In this document: positions 7,692 to 16,665 of the stretch, piece by piece | Position numbering within the stretch: position 1 is the first letter of the stretch | Layout of the letters: every line of letters starts with the position of its first letter | Source of the DNA: Alphaproteobacteria bacterium | Lineage (GTDB): Bacteria; Pseudomonadota; Alphaproteobacteria; Micavibrionales; Micavibrionaceae | Length of the DNA stretch: 56,524 bases | Reading direction: 5' to 3' | Assembly: GCA_021775915.1 (NCBI GenBank) | Contig: JAJFGW010000045.1 | Span: forward strand, 1 to 56,524 | Made by a program: the position numbers and the translations under genes | The notes under the pieces: generated by a model | The model's database searches: none | Told to the model about the DNA's origin: nothing | Seen by the model: only the letters and a program-made list of their open reading frames with translations

Positions 7692-8693
7692 TTGAAAAGC
7701 TTGGGATTCCTGAAAAAGTCTATGATAGCAGTGTTTGCTGCCGCGGCATTTTATTTGCCTGCAGGAGACCTGTCACCTGAGGCTTATGCTGAGGGAGATA
7801 ATGGCAGTTTTAATCTATCCGCCGATGAGGATGTTCTTGACCGAAATATCTATGCGCATGAAACTTTGGCCTCAAATAGCACCGACCCTGTCGGGGTGCA
7901 GCTTATTCTGGCGATGGATACCAGCGGCTCCATGACAGATGAGGAATTTGGGATTGAGCTGAAGGCGACTGCCGTTGCTCTTAATTCCGAGCTTTTTAGA
8001 AATGCGATCAAATATAAAGCCGGTGAACAGTCAGTGGCTGTTGCTGTTATCGATTTTAATGCCTTTGCGATGCTCAGGATTGCCTGGGTTGATATCAGGG
8101 GTAAGGAAATCAATGACAAGCCTTATAACCCTGCCGATCCTTTGAATAGCTCGCTGGCACCGGACAAGCTGGATAAGCTGGCGGATGAAATAATGTTCAT
8201 GCCACGGCGCGGTGCTGCCGGCACAGTGATAGGCGCGGCCCTTGATTTGAGTCACAGTCTCTTTCTGGGAAGTCCCTGGAAACCGGCAGAGGGCGGAAAA
8301 AGAGTTCTGGATGTTTTTGGTGACGGGTCATCAAGCCCCGCTGCCGTTGTCAGCGGACGGAACAGGCTGGAGAGAATAGGTGTCACGATTAATGGTTTTG
8401 CCATTGTGAATGAGGAATCTGATCTGGAAAAGTACTTTGAAAATTATCTTGTAAGTAAGCGTTTTGTGAAGAGTAAGGATGGTTTTTACTCGGAGCCTGG
8501 TAGAGTTTGGGCCGTGGCCCGGAATTTAAAGGCAACCGGTAACGAAGATACGGAGCTCAAGTCGTTTTTTGGTGAGGTATCAAGAGCGATGAAACAAAAA
8601 ATCACTGTCGAGGTGGCCGGGCTTGATGGCTATCGTAGAACTCTTGCTCGGCTAGAGAGACTTCCGGCGTTTCCTTTGCCGGAGCCGTTATAA
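7692..8693 (+). CDS. Secreted VWA-domain protein, DUF1194 family (copy 1)
   Basis: This protein of 333 residues has a signal peptide (hydrophobic stretch about residues 11-24) and a von Willebrand factor A domain. The metal site motif is DTSGSM at residues 76-81, with the later MIDAS positions around GTVIGAAL and the DVFGDGSS strand. DUF1194 proteins are alphaproteobacterial and of unknown role; VWA domains usually bind protein partners through a divalent cation. The start is TTG 7692, placed by the strong AAGGGGAG six bases upstream. A near-copy follows at 8724, 30 bases after the stop. It is divergent from hisS. Export to the periplasm or beyond is inferred from the signal peptide. Confidence 0.88.
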   Translation: MKSLGFLKKSMIAVFAAAAFYLPAGDLSPEAYAEGDNGSFNLSADEDVLDRNIYAHETLASNSTDPVGVQLILAMDTSGSMTDEEFGIELKATAVALNSELFRNAIKYKAGEQSVAVAVIDFNAFAMLRIAWVDIRGKEINDKPYNPADPLNSSLAPDKLDKLADEIMFMPRRGAAGTVIGAALDLSHSLFLGSPWKPAEGGKRVLDVFGDGSSSPAAVVSGRNRLERIGVTINGFAIVNEESDLEKYFENYLVSKRFVKSKDGFYSEPGRVWAVARNLKATGNEDTELKSFFGEVSRAMKQKITVEVAGLDGYRRTLARLERLPAFPLPEPL

Positions 8694-8723
8694 GCACATA
8701 AATAATATTATAGGGAGATTTCG

Positions 8724-9713
8724 TTGGCAGGCGCAGGGTTAAAATCCATGATAGCGGTATTTGCCGCTGCGGTGTTTTGCTTGCCTGCACCGGGGCTGTT
8801 ATCAAATGCTTTTGCCCAGGACACTGAGCGTAACCCTTATGCGCTTATCCCTGATGCTATTGATCGGGATACTTACCGCCATAAGACTTTGGCCTCAAAT
8901 AGTACCGAGCCTGTTGGGGTGCAGCTTGTTCTGGCGATGGATACCAGTGGTTCTATGTCATATGAAGAATTTGCAATTGAATTGCAGGCGACGGCGACGG
9001 CCCTTAATTCCGAGCTTTTCAGAAATGCGATCAAGTATAAAGCTGGCGAACAGTCAGTTGCTATTGCCGTGATTGATTTTGATCATGTGGCCAATGTTCG
9101 GGTTAAGTGGGTTGATATCAGGGGCAAGGACATTAATGACAAGCCTTACAATCCCGATGATCCTTTGAATAGCTCTCTGGCGCCGGACAAGTTGGATGCC
9201 TTGTCGCAGGAGGTTTTGACTATATGGCGACAGAGTGAGGGGGGCACAGTGATAGGCAAGGCGCTGAATTTAAGTAAGTCTCTTTTTCTGTGGAGCCCTT
9301 GGGGGCTGGCAGAAGGCGGAAAAAGAGTGCTGGATGTTTTTGGTGACGGGGCGTCTGCTTATGACGTGCGGCCGCGCCGGGATGAATTGGCAGCGCTGGG
9401 CATTACAATCAATGGCTTTGCGATTGTGAACGATGAGCCTGATCTGGAAAAATATTTTGAGGAGTTTCTTGTCACTAACTTTTTTATAAAAAGCCCGGAC
9501 GGTTTTTATTCGGAACCCGGCAGGGTTTGGGCGGTGGCACGGAATTTAAAGGAAGAAGATAATGACGAGGCGGAGCTTGCCTCATTTTTCGGCGAGGTCA
9601 CAAGGGCGATGAAACAAAAAATTACTTTTGAAGTGGCCGGGCTTGAGGGATATTATAGAACCCTTGCTAAACTGAAGCGCGTTCCGATGTTTTCTTTGCC
9701 GCGGTTGCCATAG
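8724..9713 (+). CDS. Secreted VWA-domain protein, DUF1194 family (copy 2)
   Basis: A tandem paralogue of the preceding gene. By eye well over half of the residues match, including ASNSTxPVGVQL, AMDTSGSM, VDIRGK, NDKPYNP, FYSEPGRVWAVARNLK and RAMKQKIT. The signal peptide (about residues 8-31) and the MIDAS DTSGSM are intact. It also starts with TTG (8724) behind TAGGGAGA. Divergence is concentrated in the first 50 residues, in the loop after NxSLFLWSPW and in the region before ITINGFAIVN, which may be partner-facing surfaces. The two genes are probably co-transcribed, and the second ends one base before the convergent cobT stop. Function is unknown beyond the VWA fold. Confidence 0.88.
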   Translation: MAGAGLKSMIAVFAAAVFCLPAPGLLSNAFAQDTERNPYALIPDAIDRDTYRHKTLASNSTEPVGVQLVLAMDTSGSMSYEEFAIELQATATALNSELFRNAIKYKAGEQSVAIAVIDFDHVANVRVKWVDIRGKDINDKPYNPDDPLNSSLAPDKLDALSQEVLTIWRQSEGGTVIGKALNLSKSLFLWSPWGLAEGGKRVLDVFGDGASAYDVRPRRDELAALGITINGFAIVNDEPDLEKYFEEFLVTNFFIKSPDGFYSEPGRVWAVARNLKEEDNDEAELASFFGEVTRAMKQKITFEVAGLEGYYRTLAKLKRVPMFSLPRLP

Positions 9714-11564
9714 CTATAGCCGCATTTTTTTCTCATCGAATAATTCACCGATCTGGGTGATCAGGGCATCGGCGAGTTCGTCGGCATCGGCGATGGTTAG
9801 GGCTTTTTGGTAATAGCGCGTGACATCGTGGCCGATTCCAATGGCGGTCAGTTCTATTTTGGAAGAATCTTCGATCCATTGAATGACATTGCGCAAATCT
9901 TTTTCAAGGATGTTTGACGGATTTACAGAAAGGGTTGAATCATCAACCGGCGCGCCATCGGAAATAACCATTAGAATTTTGCGCTGTTCACCGCGTGCCG
10001 CGATGCGGTTATAGGCCCAGACGAGCGCTTCGCCGTCGACATTTTCTTTGAGGATGCCTTCTTTGAGCATCAGGCCGAGGTTGCGCCGGGAGCGTCGCCA
10101 CGGGGCATCAGCGGATTTATAGATGATGTGCCGCAAATCATTGAGGCGACCGGGGTGAGGGGGGCGGTTGTTTTGTATCCAGAGGTCCCTTGCTTTGCCG
10201 CCTTTCCATGCGCGGGTGGTAAAGCCGAGAATTTCCACTTTTACGCCACATCTTTCTAATGTTCGGGCGAGAATGTCGGTGCACATGGCGGCAATGGCAA
10301 TCGGGCGGCCGCGCATGGAGCCGGAATTATCAATCAGCAAGGTAACAATGGTGTCACGAAACTCTGTTTCTTTTTCCTGTTTGTAAACCAGAGGTACGCT
10401 CGGGTTGGCAATGATACGAGCAAGGCGGCTGGTGTCGAGCACGCCGTCATCCATATCGAATTGCCATGAGCTTTGCCGTTTGGCCATTAATTTTCTCTGG
10501 AGCCGGTTGGCAAGTTTGGTGGTAACGCTCTGCATATGGGCGAGTTGCTGGTCCAGCATGGAGCGCAGCCGTTCCAGTTCCTCCGGTTCGCCTAATTCTT
10601 CTGCCTTGACGATTTCATCATAGCTGGTGGTGTAGACTGAGTAGAAGCTGTCCGGGCCGGGGATGTAGCCTGCGGGTCTTTTGATCTGCTGCATTCCTTC
10701 TTCTTTGCCCTCTGATTCTTCTACTTCTTCGGGTAAATCTTCCAGCGTGGTTTGTTCGCCTTCGCCGGATTCTTCGGTAGATTCGGCTTCGTCTGACCCG
10801 TCCGATCCGGCAGAGGATTCTGCTTGTTCATCCTGTTCGTCACTTTGATCGTTATCATTCTGATCGTTATCGCTTTCACCGTCTGAGTCTTCGTCGTTTT
10901 CCTGTTCCGGGGCGAAATCTTCACCAACATCCATGTCCATTTTTGAGAGAAGGTCGCGGGTGAGGGCAGCGAAAGATTGCTGGTTTTGTAGGGCGGGCTT
11001 TAATTGTTTCAGCCCTTCAGAACCGAGTTTTTCTTCCAGCCATGGTTGCCAGAGCTTTATCATGTTTGCTGCAGAAGGCGGTGGCGCTTCGCCTGTTAAA
11101 GCCGTGCGGGCGAGGACATGGAGCGCATCGGCGAGGTTGCTTTCTTCGCGATTGCTCATATTAGCGTAGCCTAAACGGTGGCATTTTTCTTCAAGCGTAT
11201 TTTGAAGGTTCTGCGCAACGCCTTTCATTTCACTAGCGCCCAGGGCTTCGCAACGTGCTTGCTCCAGCGCGTTAAAAGCGGCCTGCGCGGTTAAATCCAT
11301 CGGCGCATTTTCAAGGTGAACAGATTTGTTGTGGTGTTGTATGCGCAGGGCTTTCGCATCGGCATCGCCGCGCACGAGGGCCGTGCTTTCCGCGCTCATC
11401 TCTATATCGGGCAACGGCAATTGCGGTTTGTCACCATGAAGAGAGCTTCCGCCGGGGGAGAAGCTGACATCAACGTCTTTTTTGCGAGCAAGGGCGCGCA
11501 ATGTTGCCGCTGTTGCGCTTTTGAATTTTTCGAGTTGGGTCGTTTTTTGGTCTTTATTGTCCAT
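9714..11564 (-). CDS. cobT: Cobaltochelatase-type CobT subunit (VWA protein)
   Basis: CobT pairs with the AAA+ protein CobS; with CobN they insert cobalt into hydrogenobyrinic acid diamide in aerobic cobalamin synthesis. The protein has 616 residues. The N-terminal half is helical, the middle (about 215-290) is a very acidic Asp/Glu/Ser-rich linker, and the C-terminal VWA domain carries the MIDAS motif [13 protein letters not shown]. The architecture and length match CobT. cobS lies upstream on the same strand but is separated by 471 bases holding an opposite-strand gene, so the two may not be co-transcribed. No cobN or other cobalamin gene is visible; many Alphaproteobacteria keep cobS-cobT in this spot regardless. 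Confidence 0.92.
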   Translation of the reverse strand: MDNKDQKTTQLEKFKSATAATLRALARKKDVDVSFSPGGSSLHGDKPQLPLPDIEMSAESTALVRGDADAKALRIQHHNKSVHLENAPMDLTAQAAFNALEQARCEALGASEMKGVAQNLQNTLEEKCHRLGYANMSNREESNLADALHVLARTALTGEAPPPSAANMIKLWQPWLEEKLGSEGLKQLKPALQNQQSFAALTRDLLSKMDMDVGEDFAPEQENDEDSDGESDNDQNDNDQSDEQDEQAESSAGSDGSDEAESTEESGEGEQTTLEDLPEEVEESEGKEEGMQQIKRPAGYIPGPDSFYSVYTTSYDEIVKAEELGEPEELERLRSMLDQQLAHMQSVTTKLANRLQRKLMAKRQSSWQFDMDDGVLDTSRLARIIANPSVPLVYKQEKETEFRDTIVTLLIDNSGSMRGRPIAIAAMCTDILARTLERCGVKVEILGFTTRAWKGGKARDLWIQNNRPPHPGRLNDLRHIIYKSADAPWRRSRRNLGLMLKEGILKENVDGEALVWAYNRIAARGEQRKILMVISDGAPVDDSTLSVNPSNILEKDLRNVIQWIEDSSKIELTAIGIGHDVTRYYQKALTIADADELADALITQIGELFDEKKMRL

Positions 11565-11681
11565 GTTTATTTTTACCGCGAAGAGCTACAGAAGCGAAGG
11601 TAAAGTTTTACTTGTATTTTTTTCATAACATTATACTAATTTATTAGTCTTTTAAGAGTTTAATTTTGGATAAAACGGAGA

Positions 11682-12026
11682 ATGAAGGTGACAACAGAAG
11701 GTAAAACAATATTTGTCTTTGTACAGACAGCGGATGACAAGGCACCCTTTGAAGGGCTTACCGCTGTCTTTAACAAGGTTTTGAAAGAGCATCACTCGCA
11801 AGTCATATATCCGGATGTGTTTCCGGATATGTTGGAAAAAGAGGTGTTTTATAGAGGAAGACAATCAGAGGGGCAGGGCAAACGTATGAGCTCTATGCCT
11901 GTTCTCATTGCAGCGTTTAATAAGTCTGACAATGCTTTTTCTTTTTTGAAGGCTATTTCCAGAGCCTTATCAGAAGAAGGTATGAAAGAAATAGACACAG
12001 GAATTCTTTACAACAAACCATTATAA
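11682..12026 (+). CDS. Hypothetical protein, 114 aa, between cobT and cobS
   Basis: I do not recognise this small soluble protein of 114 residues. It has alternating strands and helices (TIFVFVQTADD, MPVLIAAFNK), no signal peptide, no membrane segment and no cysteine. The ATG at 11682 follows AAACGGAG, a usable ribosome binding site. A TATACT at 11632-11637 could be its -10 box, with a weak -35. It is read opposite to cobS and cobT and sits exactly between them. Its stop codon lies inside a perfect 11-bp hairpin shared with the end of cobS. An opposite-strand 70-codon frame over the same bases looks like a shadow. Confidence 0.6.
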   Translation: MKVTTEGKTIFVFVQTADDKAPFEGLTAVFNKVLKEHHSQVIYPDVFPDMLEKEVFYRGRQSEGQGKRMSSMPVLIAAFNKSDNAFSFLKAISRALSEEGMKEIDTGILYNKPL

Positions 12027-12036
12027 ATGGTTTGTT
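12012..12036. terminator. Hairpin shared by the convergent ends of cobS and the 114-aa gene
   Basis: AACAAACCATT (12012-12022), loop ATA, AATGGTTTGTT (12026-12036): a perfect 11-bp stem. It includes the stop codon of the plus-strand gene and begins right at the cobS stop on the other strand. The T-run is weak (GTTTGTTTATCC on the plus strand), so efficient termination is uncertain. Confidence 0.5.
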
Positions 12037-13085
12037 TATCCTTCCAGCTCAACCCCAAAACAGCGCTGGTAATACTCAGCCACGGTGCTGCGCTCGGTTT
12101 CGTCGCATTTGTTGAGGAAGCTCAGGCGGAAAGAAAATTCGCGGTCTTTGAAGATTTGCAGGTTTTCGAGCCAGCTCAGGACTGTACGGGGTGACATCAG
12201 GGTCGAGAGATCGCCGTTTATAAAGCCCTGCCGGGTTAGATCAGCCAGCCTTACCATGGCGCTGATTTCTTCGCGGCCTTCGTCATTGTCCATATCCGGG
12301 TTTTTCAGCAGCATAATCCCCGTTTCGTCTTCATGGCTTAAATAATTCAGGGTGGCAACAATATTCCAGCGGTCAAGCTGGGCCTGGTTTAGTTGTTGGG
12401 AGCCGTGATAAAGCCCGGTGGTATCACCAAGGCCAATCGTGTTGGCGGTGGCAAACATACGAAAGGCCGGGTGAGGGCGGATGACTGTGTTCTGGTCGAG
12501 CAAGGTCAGGTGGCCTTCGGCCTCAAGAACGCGCTGGATCACAAACATAACGTCCGGGCGTCCGGCGTCATATTCGTCAAACACAAGCGCCACAGGGTTT
12601 TGCAGCGCCCATGGTAAAAGCCCCTGCTTGTATTCGGTCATTTGCTTGCCCTCTTTGAGGACGATCATGTCCTTGCCGAGCAGGTCGATCCGGCTGACAT
12701 GACTATCGAGGTTAATGCGCACGCAGGGCCAGTTTAGCCGCGCGGCGACCTGTTCTATATGGGTTGATTTACCTGTGCCGTGATAGCCCTGAATCATGAC
12801 GCGGCGATTATTGGCAAAGCCCGCAAGGATGGCAATGGTTGTGTCATGGTCAAAGTGATAGGACTCGTCGATTTCCGGCACGTTGGGGTGCTCGTAGCTA
12901 AAGCCCGGCACTTCCCAGTCAATATCGAGGCCAAATGTCTCCCTGACGTTAATTTTTTTGTCAGGAATAGTTGTGTGTTTGGCGCTGTTTGGCATTAATT
13001 GCGTGATGTCCAGCGTGGCAGATGTGGGCTCCCGTATTTCAGAGCCTTCAGAGCCTTCAGGGTTTTCTTTGTTATCATCAGACAT
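12036..13085 (-). CDS. cobS: Cobaltochelatase-type CobS subunit (MoxR-like AAA+ ATPase)
   Basis: CobS is the AAA+ ring ATPase that works with CobT and CobN in cobalt chelation. In this 349-residue protein Walker A is [11 protein letters not shown] (about residue 100), Walker B is [10 protein letters not shown], and sensor 1 is [19 protein letters not shown]. The N-terminal 55 residues are polar and less conserved. The ATG at 13085 lies one base after the stop of the J-domain gene, which implies coupled translation. The stop is followed immediately by the hairpin at 12012-12036, then by an opposite-strand gene before cobT. Family is firm; a role in cobalamin synthesis is not shown because cobN is not in view. 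Confidence 0.93.
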   Translation of the reverse strand: MSDDNKENPEGSEGSEIREPTSATLDITQLMPNSAKHTTIPDKKINVRETFGLDIDWEVPGFSYEHPNVPEIDESYHFDHDTTIAILAGFANNRRVMIQGYHGTGKSTHIEQVAARLNWPCVRINLDSHVSRIDLLGKDMIVLKEGKQMTEYKQGLLPWALQNPVALVFDEYDAGRPDVMFVIQRVLEAEGHLTLLDQNTVIRPHPAFRMFATANTIGLGDTTGLYHGSQQLNQAQLDRWNIVATLNYLSHEDETGIMLLKNPDMDNDEGREEISAMVRLADLTRQGFINGDLSTLMSPRTVLSWLENLQIFKDREFSFRLSFLNKCDETERSTVAEYYQRCFGVELEG

Positions 13086-13086
13086 A

Positions 13087-13695
13087 TTATTTTTCCAGTT
13101 TATCGTACTTTTCGAAGGCCAGCTTTAATATTGTATACGCCATATTGATGGCCTTGAGAAGCTCTTCGGACTGTGGGTTGTCTCTGTTGACATCAGGGTG
13201 GTGCTTTTTAACCAGCTCTTTATATCTGGCTTTAATGTTTTTCAGGTCAAGGGGGGGCGCAAGCCCCATAATGGCCATGGCTTCATGTTCCGGTGTGTTT
13301 TGTTCAAATTGGGTCTGGTTATTGCCGGGCTCTTCAGGTTTCTTGTCGGTAAAGTGATAGCTCTGCCATGTGCGATTGCGCAAATCTGATTCAAGGTTGG
13401 TGAAACTGTCATAGCGCCAGGTCGGACGATCCCACAGGCCGCTATTGACGATATGGTCCTCGATATCGACTTGTGCCATGCCGGAGAAAAAGTCCCAGGC
13501 TTTGTTATATTCTTGTATGTGGTTTAGGCAGAATCGGTAGTATTCATTTTCGTTCAGCCCCCTGTCTTTGGGCGCTTTGAAATCTGCGACTTCTGAGCAT
13601 CCGGGCATGTCGCACGCATGCGTGCGCAGTTGTTTTTTTTCATCTGCGTATTCAGCCGAGTTTGGTTTTAAATATATATTAGGCATCTTTTCCAT
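13087..13695 (-). CDS. J-domain (DnaJ-like) protein upstream of cobS
   Basis: This protein has a C-terminal J domain: a helix with [18 protein letters not shown] carries the HPD tripeptide that stimulates DnaK ATPase, followed by [15 protein letters not shown]. The N-terminal part has a possible metal-binding set (HACDMPGC and FCLNH). This bolA/J-domain/cobS/cobT order is typical of Alphaproteobacteria, so it may be a dedicated co-chaperone for the CobS-CobT machine; that is inference. Starts are possible at TTG 13722, ATG 13695 and ATG 13686. I chose 13695; the ATG at 13686 has a GGAAAAG just before it. bolA is divergent. Confidence 0.85.
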   Translation of the reverse strand: MEKMPNIYLKPNSAEYADEKKQLRTHACDMPGCSEVADFKAPKDRGLNENEYYRFCLNHIQEYNKAWDFFSGMAQVDIEDHIVNSGLWDRPTWRYDSFTNLESDLRNRTWQSYHFTDKKPEEPGNNQTQFEQNTPEHEAMAIMGLAPPLDLKNIKARYKELVKKHHPDVNRDNPQSEELLKAINMAYTILKLAFEKYDKLEK

Positions 13696-13749
13696 TATTA
13701 TACGTTTGACTTTTGCAGACAAGCATTGAATTTCGTAAAAGGAGAAAAT

Positions 13750-14007
13750 ATGGGAGTGGCCGAAGACATTACTAGAATTCTTAAGGAATCCTTAACTCCT
13801 GAGCATTTGGAGGTTATCAATGAAAGTCATCTTCATGCTGGTCATGCGGGTGATGATGGAAGTGGCGAGAGTCATTTTAAGGTTATTATCACATCAGAGG
13901 CGTTTGAAAATTTTTCACGTATCGAATGCCATCGTGTGATTTATAGTTTGTTAGATTCCCATTTAGAAAATATGCCACATGCCCTATCTATAAAGGCTAA
14001 TGGCTGA
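13750..14007 (+). CDS. bolA: BolA family protein
   Basis: BolA proteins bind monothiol glutaredoxins and [2Fe-2S] clusters, linking iron-sulfur status to regulation or cluster delivery. The 85 residues show the family pattern: NESHLHAGHAG, then SHFKVIITSEAFENFSRIECHRVIYSLL, and HALSIKA near the end. The His residues that ligate the cluster are kept. The usual RHR of this family is CHR here. The ATG at 13750 follows AAAGGAG; an upstream in-phase ATG at 13726 lies before that site and is rejected. It is divergent from the J-domain/cobS genes with only about 54 bases between the chosen starts. Confidence 0.9.
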   Translation: MGVAEDITRILKESLTPEHLEVINESHLHAGHAGDDGSGESHFKVIITSEAFENFSRIECHRVIYSLLDSHLENMPHALSIKANG

Positions 14008-14156
14008 CTTGGTTATGCATATGCGGGTTGTGCTGATTATGTGCGCACCCTTATTGGTTGCAAATCGATAAATGTTCGGTAGTATGATGTTCTTCATATG
14101 CATTCGTGTATATGTTTGGAGCTCACTATTTATACATAATAAAAGGGAAGAGTAAA

Positions 14157-14600
14157 ATGTCAGAGCACAATCATGATGGTGAAAAAAGCGAAGTTAAGAG
14201 CACATTAATCAGCAGAAACATTACGGTGCTAGGAAGAAGAACATCAGTTAGGCTGGAACCAGAAATGTGGAGCTCTCTGCGGGAAATTGCTAAACGCGAA
14301 CAATGTAAAATTCACGATGTATGCTCTTTAATTCAAATTCGTAAAAACCCGAATACATCTCTGACCGCAGCAATCCGCGTTTTTATAATGCTTTATTACC
14401 GGGCGGCCTCAACTGAAGAAGGGCATGTGAAAGTGGGGCATGGGGATTTTGGCAATATGATGCACAGAGCTCGCATGACTGACGAAATGTTTGTTTCATT
14501 AAAAAAGGCGATACCAACTAACATGCAGCGAAACAAGGCTTTCATGTGTGCGTCAGAGACGATAGGGGTATCCAGAGGAGGGGTGAGGACGGCTTGTTAA
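14157..14600 (+). CDS. Ribbon-helix-helix domain protein
   Basis: The segment SRNITVLGRRTSVRLEPEMW followed by SLREIAKREQCKIHDVCSLI and SLTAAIRVFIMLYYR matches the RHH_4 type of ribbon-helix-helix domain, common in Alphaproteobacteria; the strand VRLEPEMW would contact DNA in a dimer. About 50 further residues follow, with no recognised domain. The ATG at 14157 has the ribosome binding site AAGGGAAGAG; the in-phase ATG at 14106 has none. It is not paired with a visible toxin gene, so an antitoxin role is not supported. It converges on accA, with 20 bases between the stops. Confidence 0.75.
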   Translation: MSEHNHDGEKSEVKSTLISRNITVLGRRTSVRLEPEMWSSLREIAKREQCKIHDVCSLIQIRKNPNTSLTAAIRVFIMLYYRAASTEEGHVKVGHGDFGNMMHRARMTDEMFVSLKKAIPTNMQRNKAFMCASETIGVSRGGVRTAC

Positions 14601-14620
14601 AGAGTACGTGACGATATTAT

Positions 14621-15568
14621 TTAAGCCGCTCTACCCATTTTTAAAAATTTATCACGGCGTTTTTGCTTTAGTTTTTCGCCGTCCCAGGGCGTAAGGCTGT
14701 TGAGCCCTTTTTCTATTTGCAGGGCAACAGCTTCTATCGTTTCTTCCTGCTTTCTGTGGGCACCGCCGATTGGCTCGCTGATAATGCGGTCTATAAGCTT
14801 CAAGTCATATAAATCCTGAGCCGTTAGTTTGAGAGCCACGGCAGCATCATTAGCATGGGATGCGCTGCGCCATAGGATAGAGGCACAGCCTTCCGGTGAA
14901 ATGACAGAATAAATTGAATGTTCCAGCATATAAATTTTATCAGCCGTAGCGATGGCGATGGCACCGCCGGAACCACCTTCCCCGATAATAACCGAGATCA
15001 TAGGCACTTTAACACGGAGGCATGTCTCTATAGATTTTGCGATAGCTTCAGCTTGACCGCGTTCTTCGGCACCAACACCGGGATAGGCACCAGCCGTGTC
15101 AACCAACGTGATGATAGGGAGCTGGAATTGTTCTGCCATATGCATAAGGCGCTGGGCTTTACGATAGCCCTCGGGGCGGGCCATACCAAAATTGTGTTTT
15201 ACACGGCTCTCCGTGTCGCTGCCTTTTTCATGCCCCAGAATAATGCATGAGCGGCCACGAAAGCGTCCCATGCCACCGAGTAGGGCATGGTCCTCACCAA
15301 AATTCCGGTCGCCTGCAAGCGGGGTAAAGTCTTTGATAAGCCCTTGGATATAGTCTTTGAAATGTGGGCGCTCTTGATGCCGGGCAACTTGCACTTTTTG
15401 TTGCGGCGTCAGTTTCCCGTAGGTTTGCGTCAGCAAGCGGTTAACTTTGCTCTGCATACGGTTTATTTCATCGGCTATGTTGAGGCCGTTATCACCGTTT
15501 ACATTACGCAATTCGGCAATTTTTGCTTCCAGTTCAAGGACTGGTTTTTCAAAATCAAGCTGGCTCAT
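14621..15568 (-). CDS. accA: Acetyl-CoA carboxylase carboxyltransferase subunit alpha
   Basis: AccA and AccD form the carboxyltransferase that moves the carboxyl group from biotin to acetyl-CoA, the first step of fatty acid synthesis. The 315-residue length is typical. Visible landmarks are the N-terminal helical ELEAKIAELR region, the ligand pocket around ITLVDTAGAYPGVGAEERGQ, and VIGEGGSGGAIAIATADKI with the Gly-rich oxyanion turns. SVISPEGCASILWRS is also diagnostic. The ATG at 15568 follows AACGGAAGA. It lies downstream of xerD on the same strand; a 104-base gap holds a 10-bp hairpin. The xerD-accA neighbourhood is conserved in Alphaproteobacteria. Confidence 0.96.
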   Translation of the reverse strand: MSQLDFEKPVLELEAKIAELRNVNGDNGLNIADEINRMQSKVNRLLTQTYGKLTPQQKVQVARHQERPHFKDYIQGLIKDFTPLAGDRNFGEDHALLGGMGRFRGRSCIILGHEKGSDTESRVKHNFGMARPEGYRKAQRLMHMAEQFQLPIITLVDTAGAYPGVGAEERGQAEAIAKSIETCLRVKVPMISVIIGEGGSGGAIAIATADKIYMLEHSIYSVISPEGCASILWRSASHANDAAVALKLTAQDLYDLKLIDRIISEPIGGAHRKQEETIEAVALQIEKGLNSLTPWDGEKLKQKRRDKFLKMGRAA

Positions 15569-15610
15569 TCTTCCGTTTTGAGTTGTTAATTATGGGTTGT
15601 GAATGGCGAG

Positions 15611-15656
15611 TATAAGAATAGCGAGTAGAATAATCAAATCCTACTCGCTACTTATA
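15611..15656. repeat. Inverted repeat (hairpin) between xerD and accA
   Basis: TATAAG-AA-TAGCGAGTAG (15611-15628) pairs with CTACTCGCTA-CTTATA (15641-15656) around a 12-base loop, giving 16 base pairs with a 2-base bulge. No T-run follows on either strand, so it does not look like a standard terminator. GCGAGTA also occurs once more just before the left arm (15606). It could be an mRNA stability or processing element ahead of accA, or a small repeat. Confidence 0.55.
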
Positions 15657-15672
15657 ACTTGTTTATTGACGA

Positions 15673-16665
15673 TTACTCGTCTGTGCCTGTTTTGGACAGC
15701 GGGTGCTTGTCTTCAAGTGTCTTTTTAGCTTCGTCGCTGATTATATGTGTATAAATCTGCGTTGTAGCAATATCAGCATGCCCCAGCATTTTTTGTACAG
15801 AGCGAAGATCCGCGCCGTTGCTAAGCAGGTGCGTGGCAAAAGCGTGACGCAGAATGTGCGGGCTTACTTTTCCAGCTTCAATACCGGCGTTATCGGCCAG
15901 GTCTTTCAAAAGTTGTGCAAAACGCTGACGTGTCAAATGTCCGCTTTCCGATGTACGGGAAGGGAACAACCACTGTGCCTGCGTACCTTTGTCATCAGAG
16001 CTAACGAACTGCTTGCTGATGTCTATGTACGCTTTGAGAGCTTTTTGAGCAGGCTCTGAAATAGGAACCATACGCTCACGACCACCTTTACCGGCAATCA
16101 TCAGGAACTGCATGTCTTCACCAATAGCAGATAGTGGCAAACCAACCAGTTCGGAAACGCGCAAGCCTGTGGCATAAAGCATTTCCAGCAGACAAACCAG
16201 ACGAACGCTACCAGCTGTACCAGCTTGTCCTGCTGTTCTAATCAACAGGCTGACTTCTGATTCGCTCAGTGTTTTTGGCAGAGTGCGTGTTTGTTTTGGA
16301 CTTTCAACTGTGGAGGTAGGGTCATCATTGCGGACACCCTCTGAAACCAGATAGCGGTAGAACTGGCGCATGGCCGACAAGCGGCGCGCTACGGTTCTTG
16401 TTGCGATCTGTGATTTGTTCTGACCTTTTACGTGGATTTTGTCGCCAAGATCCTTCAGGTAAGATTTAATCTCATCCGTTGTTACATCGACAATTTCTTT
16501 AGAAAAAGTCTCACGGAGATACAGGCTAAAGTCAGCCAGATCTCGCCAGTATGCCTGGCGTGTGTTCATTGCTGCACCTCTTTCAGTGGTGAGCATATCA
16601 AGAAAAGACCCTACCAACGGGTGTAGGTTCGGTTTCTCTTTCGGTGGACGACCTGGACGTGCCAT
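15673..16665 (-). CDS. xerD: Tyrosine recombinase XerD
   Basis: XerD acts with XerC and FtsK at dif to resolve chromosome dimers. The N-terminal SAM-like domain is followed by the catalytic domain with all active residues in order: Arg in ATGLRVSEL, Lys in GKGGRERMVPI, HILRHAFATHLL (His and Arg), His in LGHADIATTQ and the nucleophile Tyr in QIYTH. The N terminus has a basic MARPGRPPKEK stretch. The position next to accA and aroKB and the lack of phage genes argue for the housekeeping recombinase rather than an integrase; XerC is the alternative. Its ATG overlaps the preceding gene's stop by one base (TAATG). Confidence 0.9.
   Translation of the reverse strand: MARPGRPPKEKPNLHPLVGSFLDMLTTERGAAMNTRQAYWRDLADFSLYLRETFSKEIVDVTTDEIKSYLKDLGDKIHVKGQNKSQIATRTVARRLSAMRQFYRYLVSEGVRNDDPTSTVESPKQTRTLPKTLSESEVSLLIRTAGQAGTAGSVRLVCLLEMLYATGLRVSELVGLPLSAIGEDMQFLMIAGKGGRERMVPISEPAQKALKAYIDISKQFVSSDDKGTQAQWLFPSRTSESGHLTRQRFAQLLKDLADNAGIEAGKVSPHILRHAFATHLLSNGADLRSVQKMLGHADIATTQIYTHIISDEAKKTLEDKHPLSKTGTDE

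Noticed and set aside
7692-13695. VWA genes plus CobS/CobT as a defence system of the MoxR-VWA type
   Set aside because: The two DUF1194 proteins are exported and on the opposite strand, while CobS and CobT match the known chelatase subunits in a standard gene order; no nuclease or other effector is present.
14157-14600. Ribbon-helix-helix protein as an antitoxin
   Set aside because: No toxin-like gene lies next to it; the neighbour is accA on the opposite strand, and the RHH_4 type is common as a single gene in Alphaproteobacteria.
15673-16665. Tyrosine recombinase as a sign of a prophage or integron
   Set aside because: Its neighbours (accA, aroK-aroB) are the usual housekeeping setting for XerD and there is no phage or cassette gene nearby.
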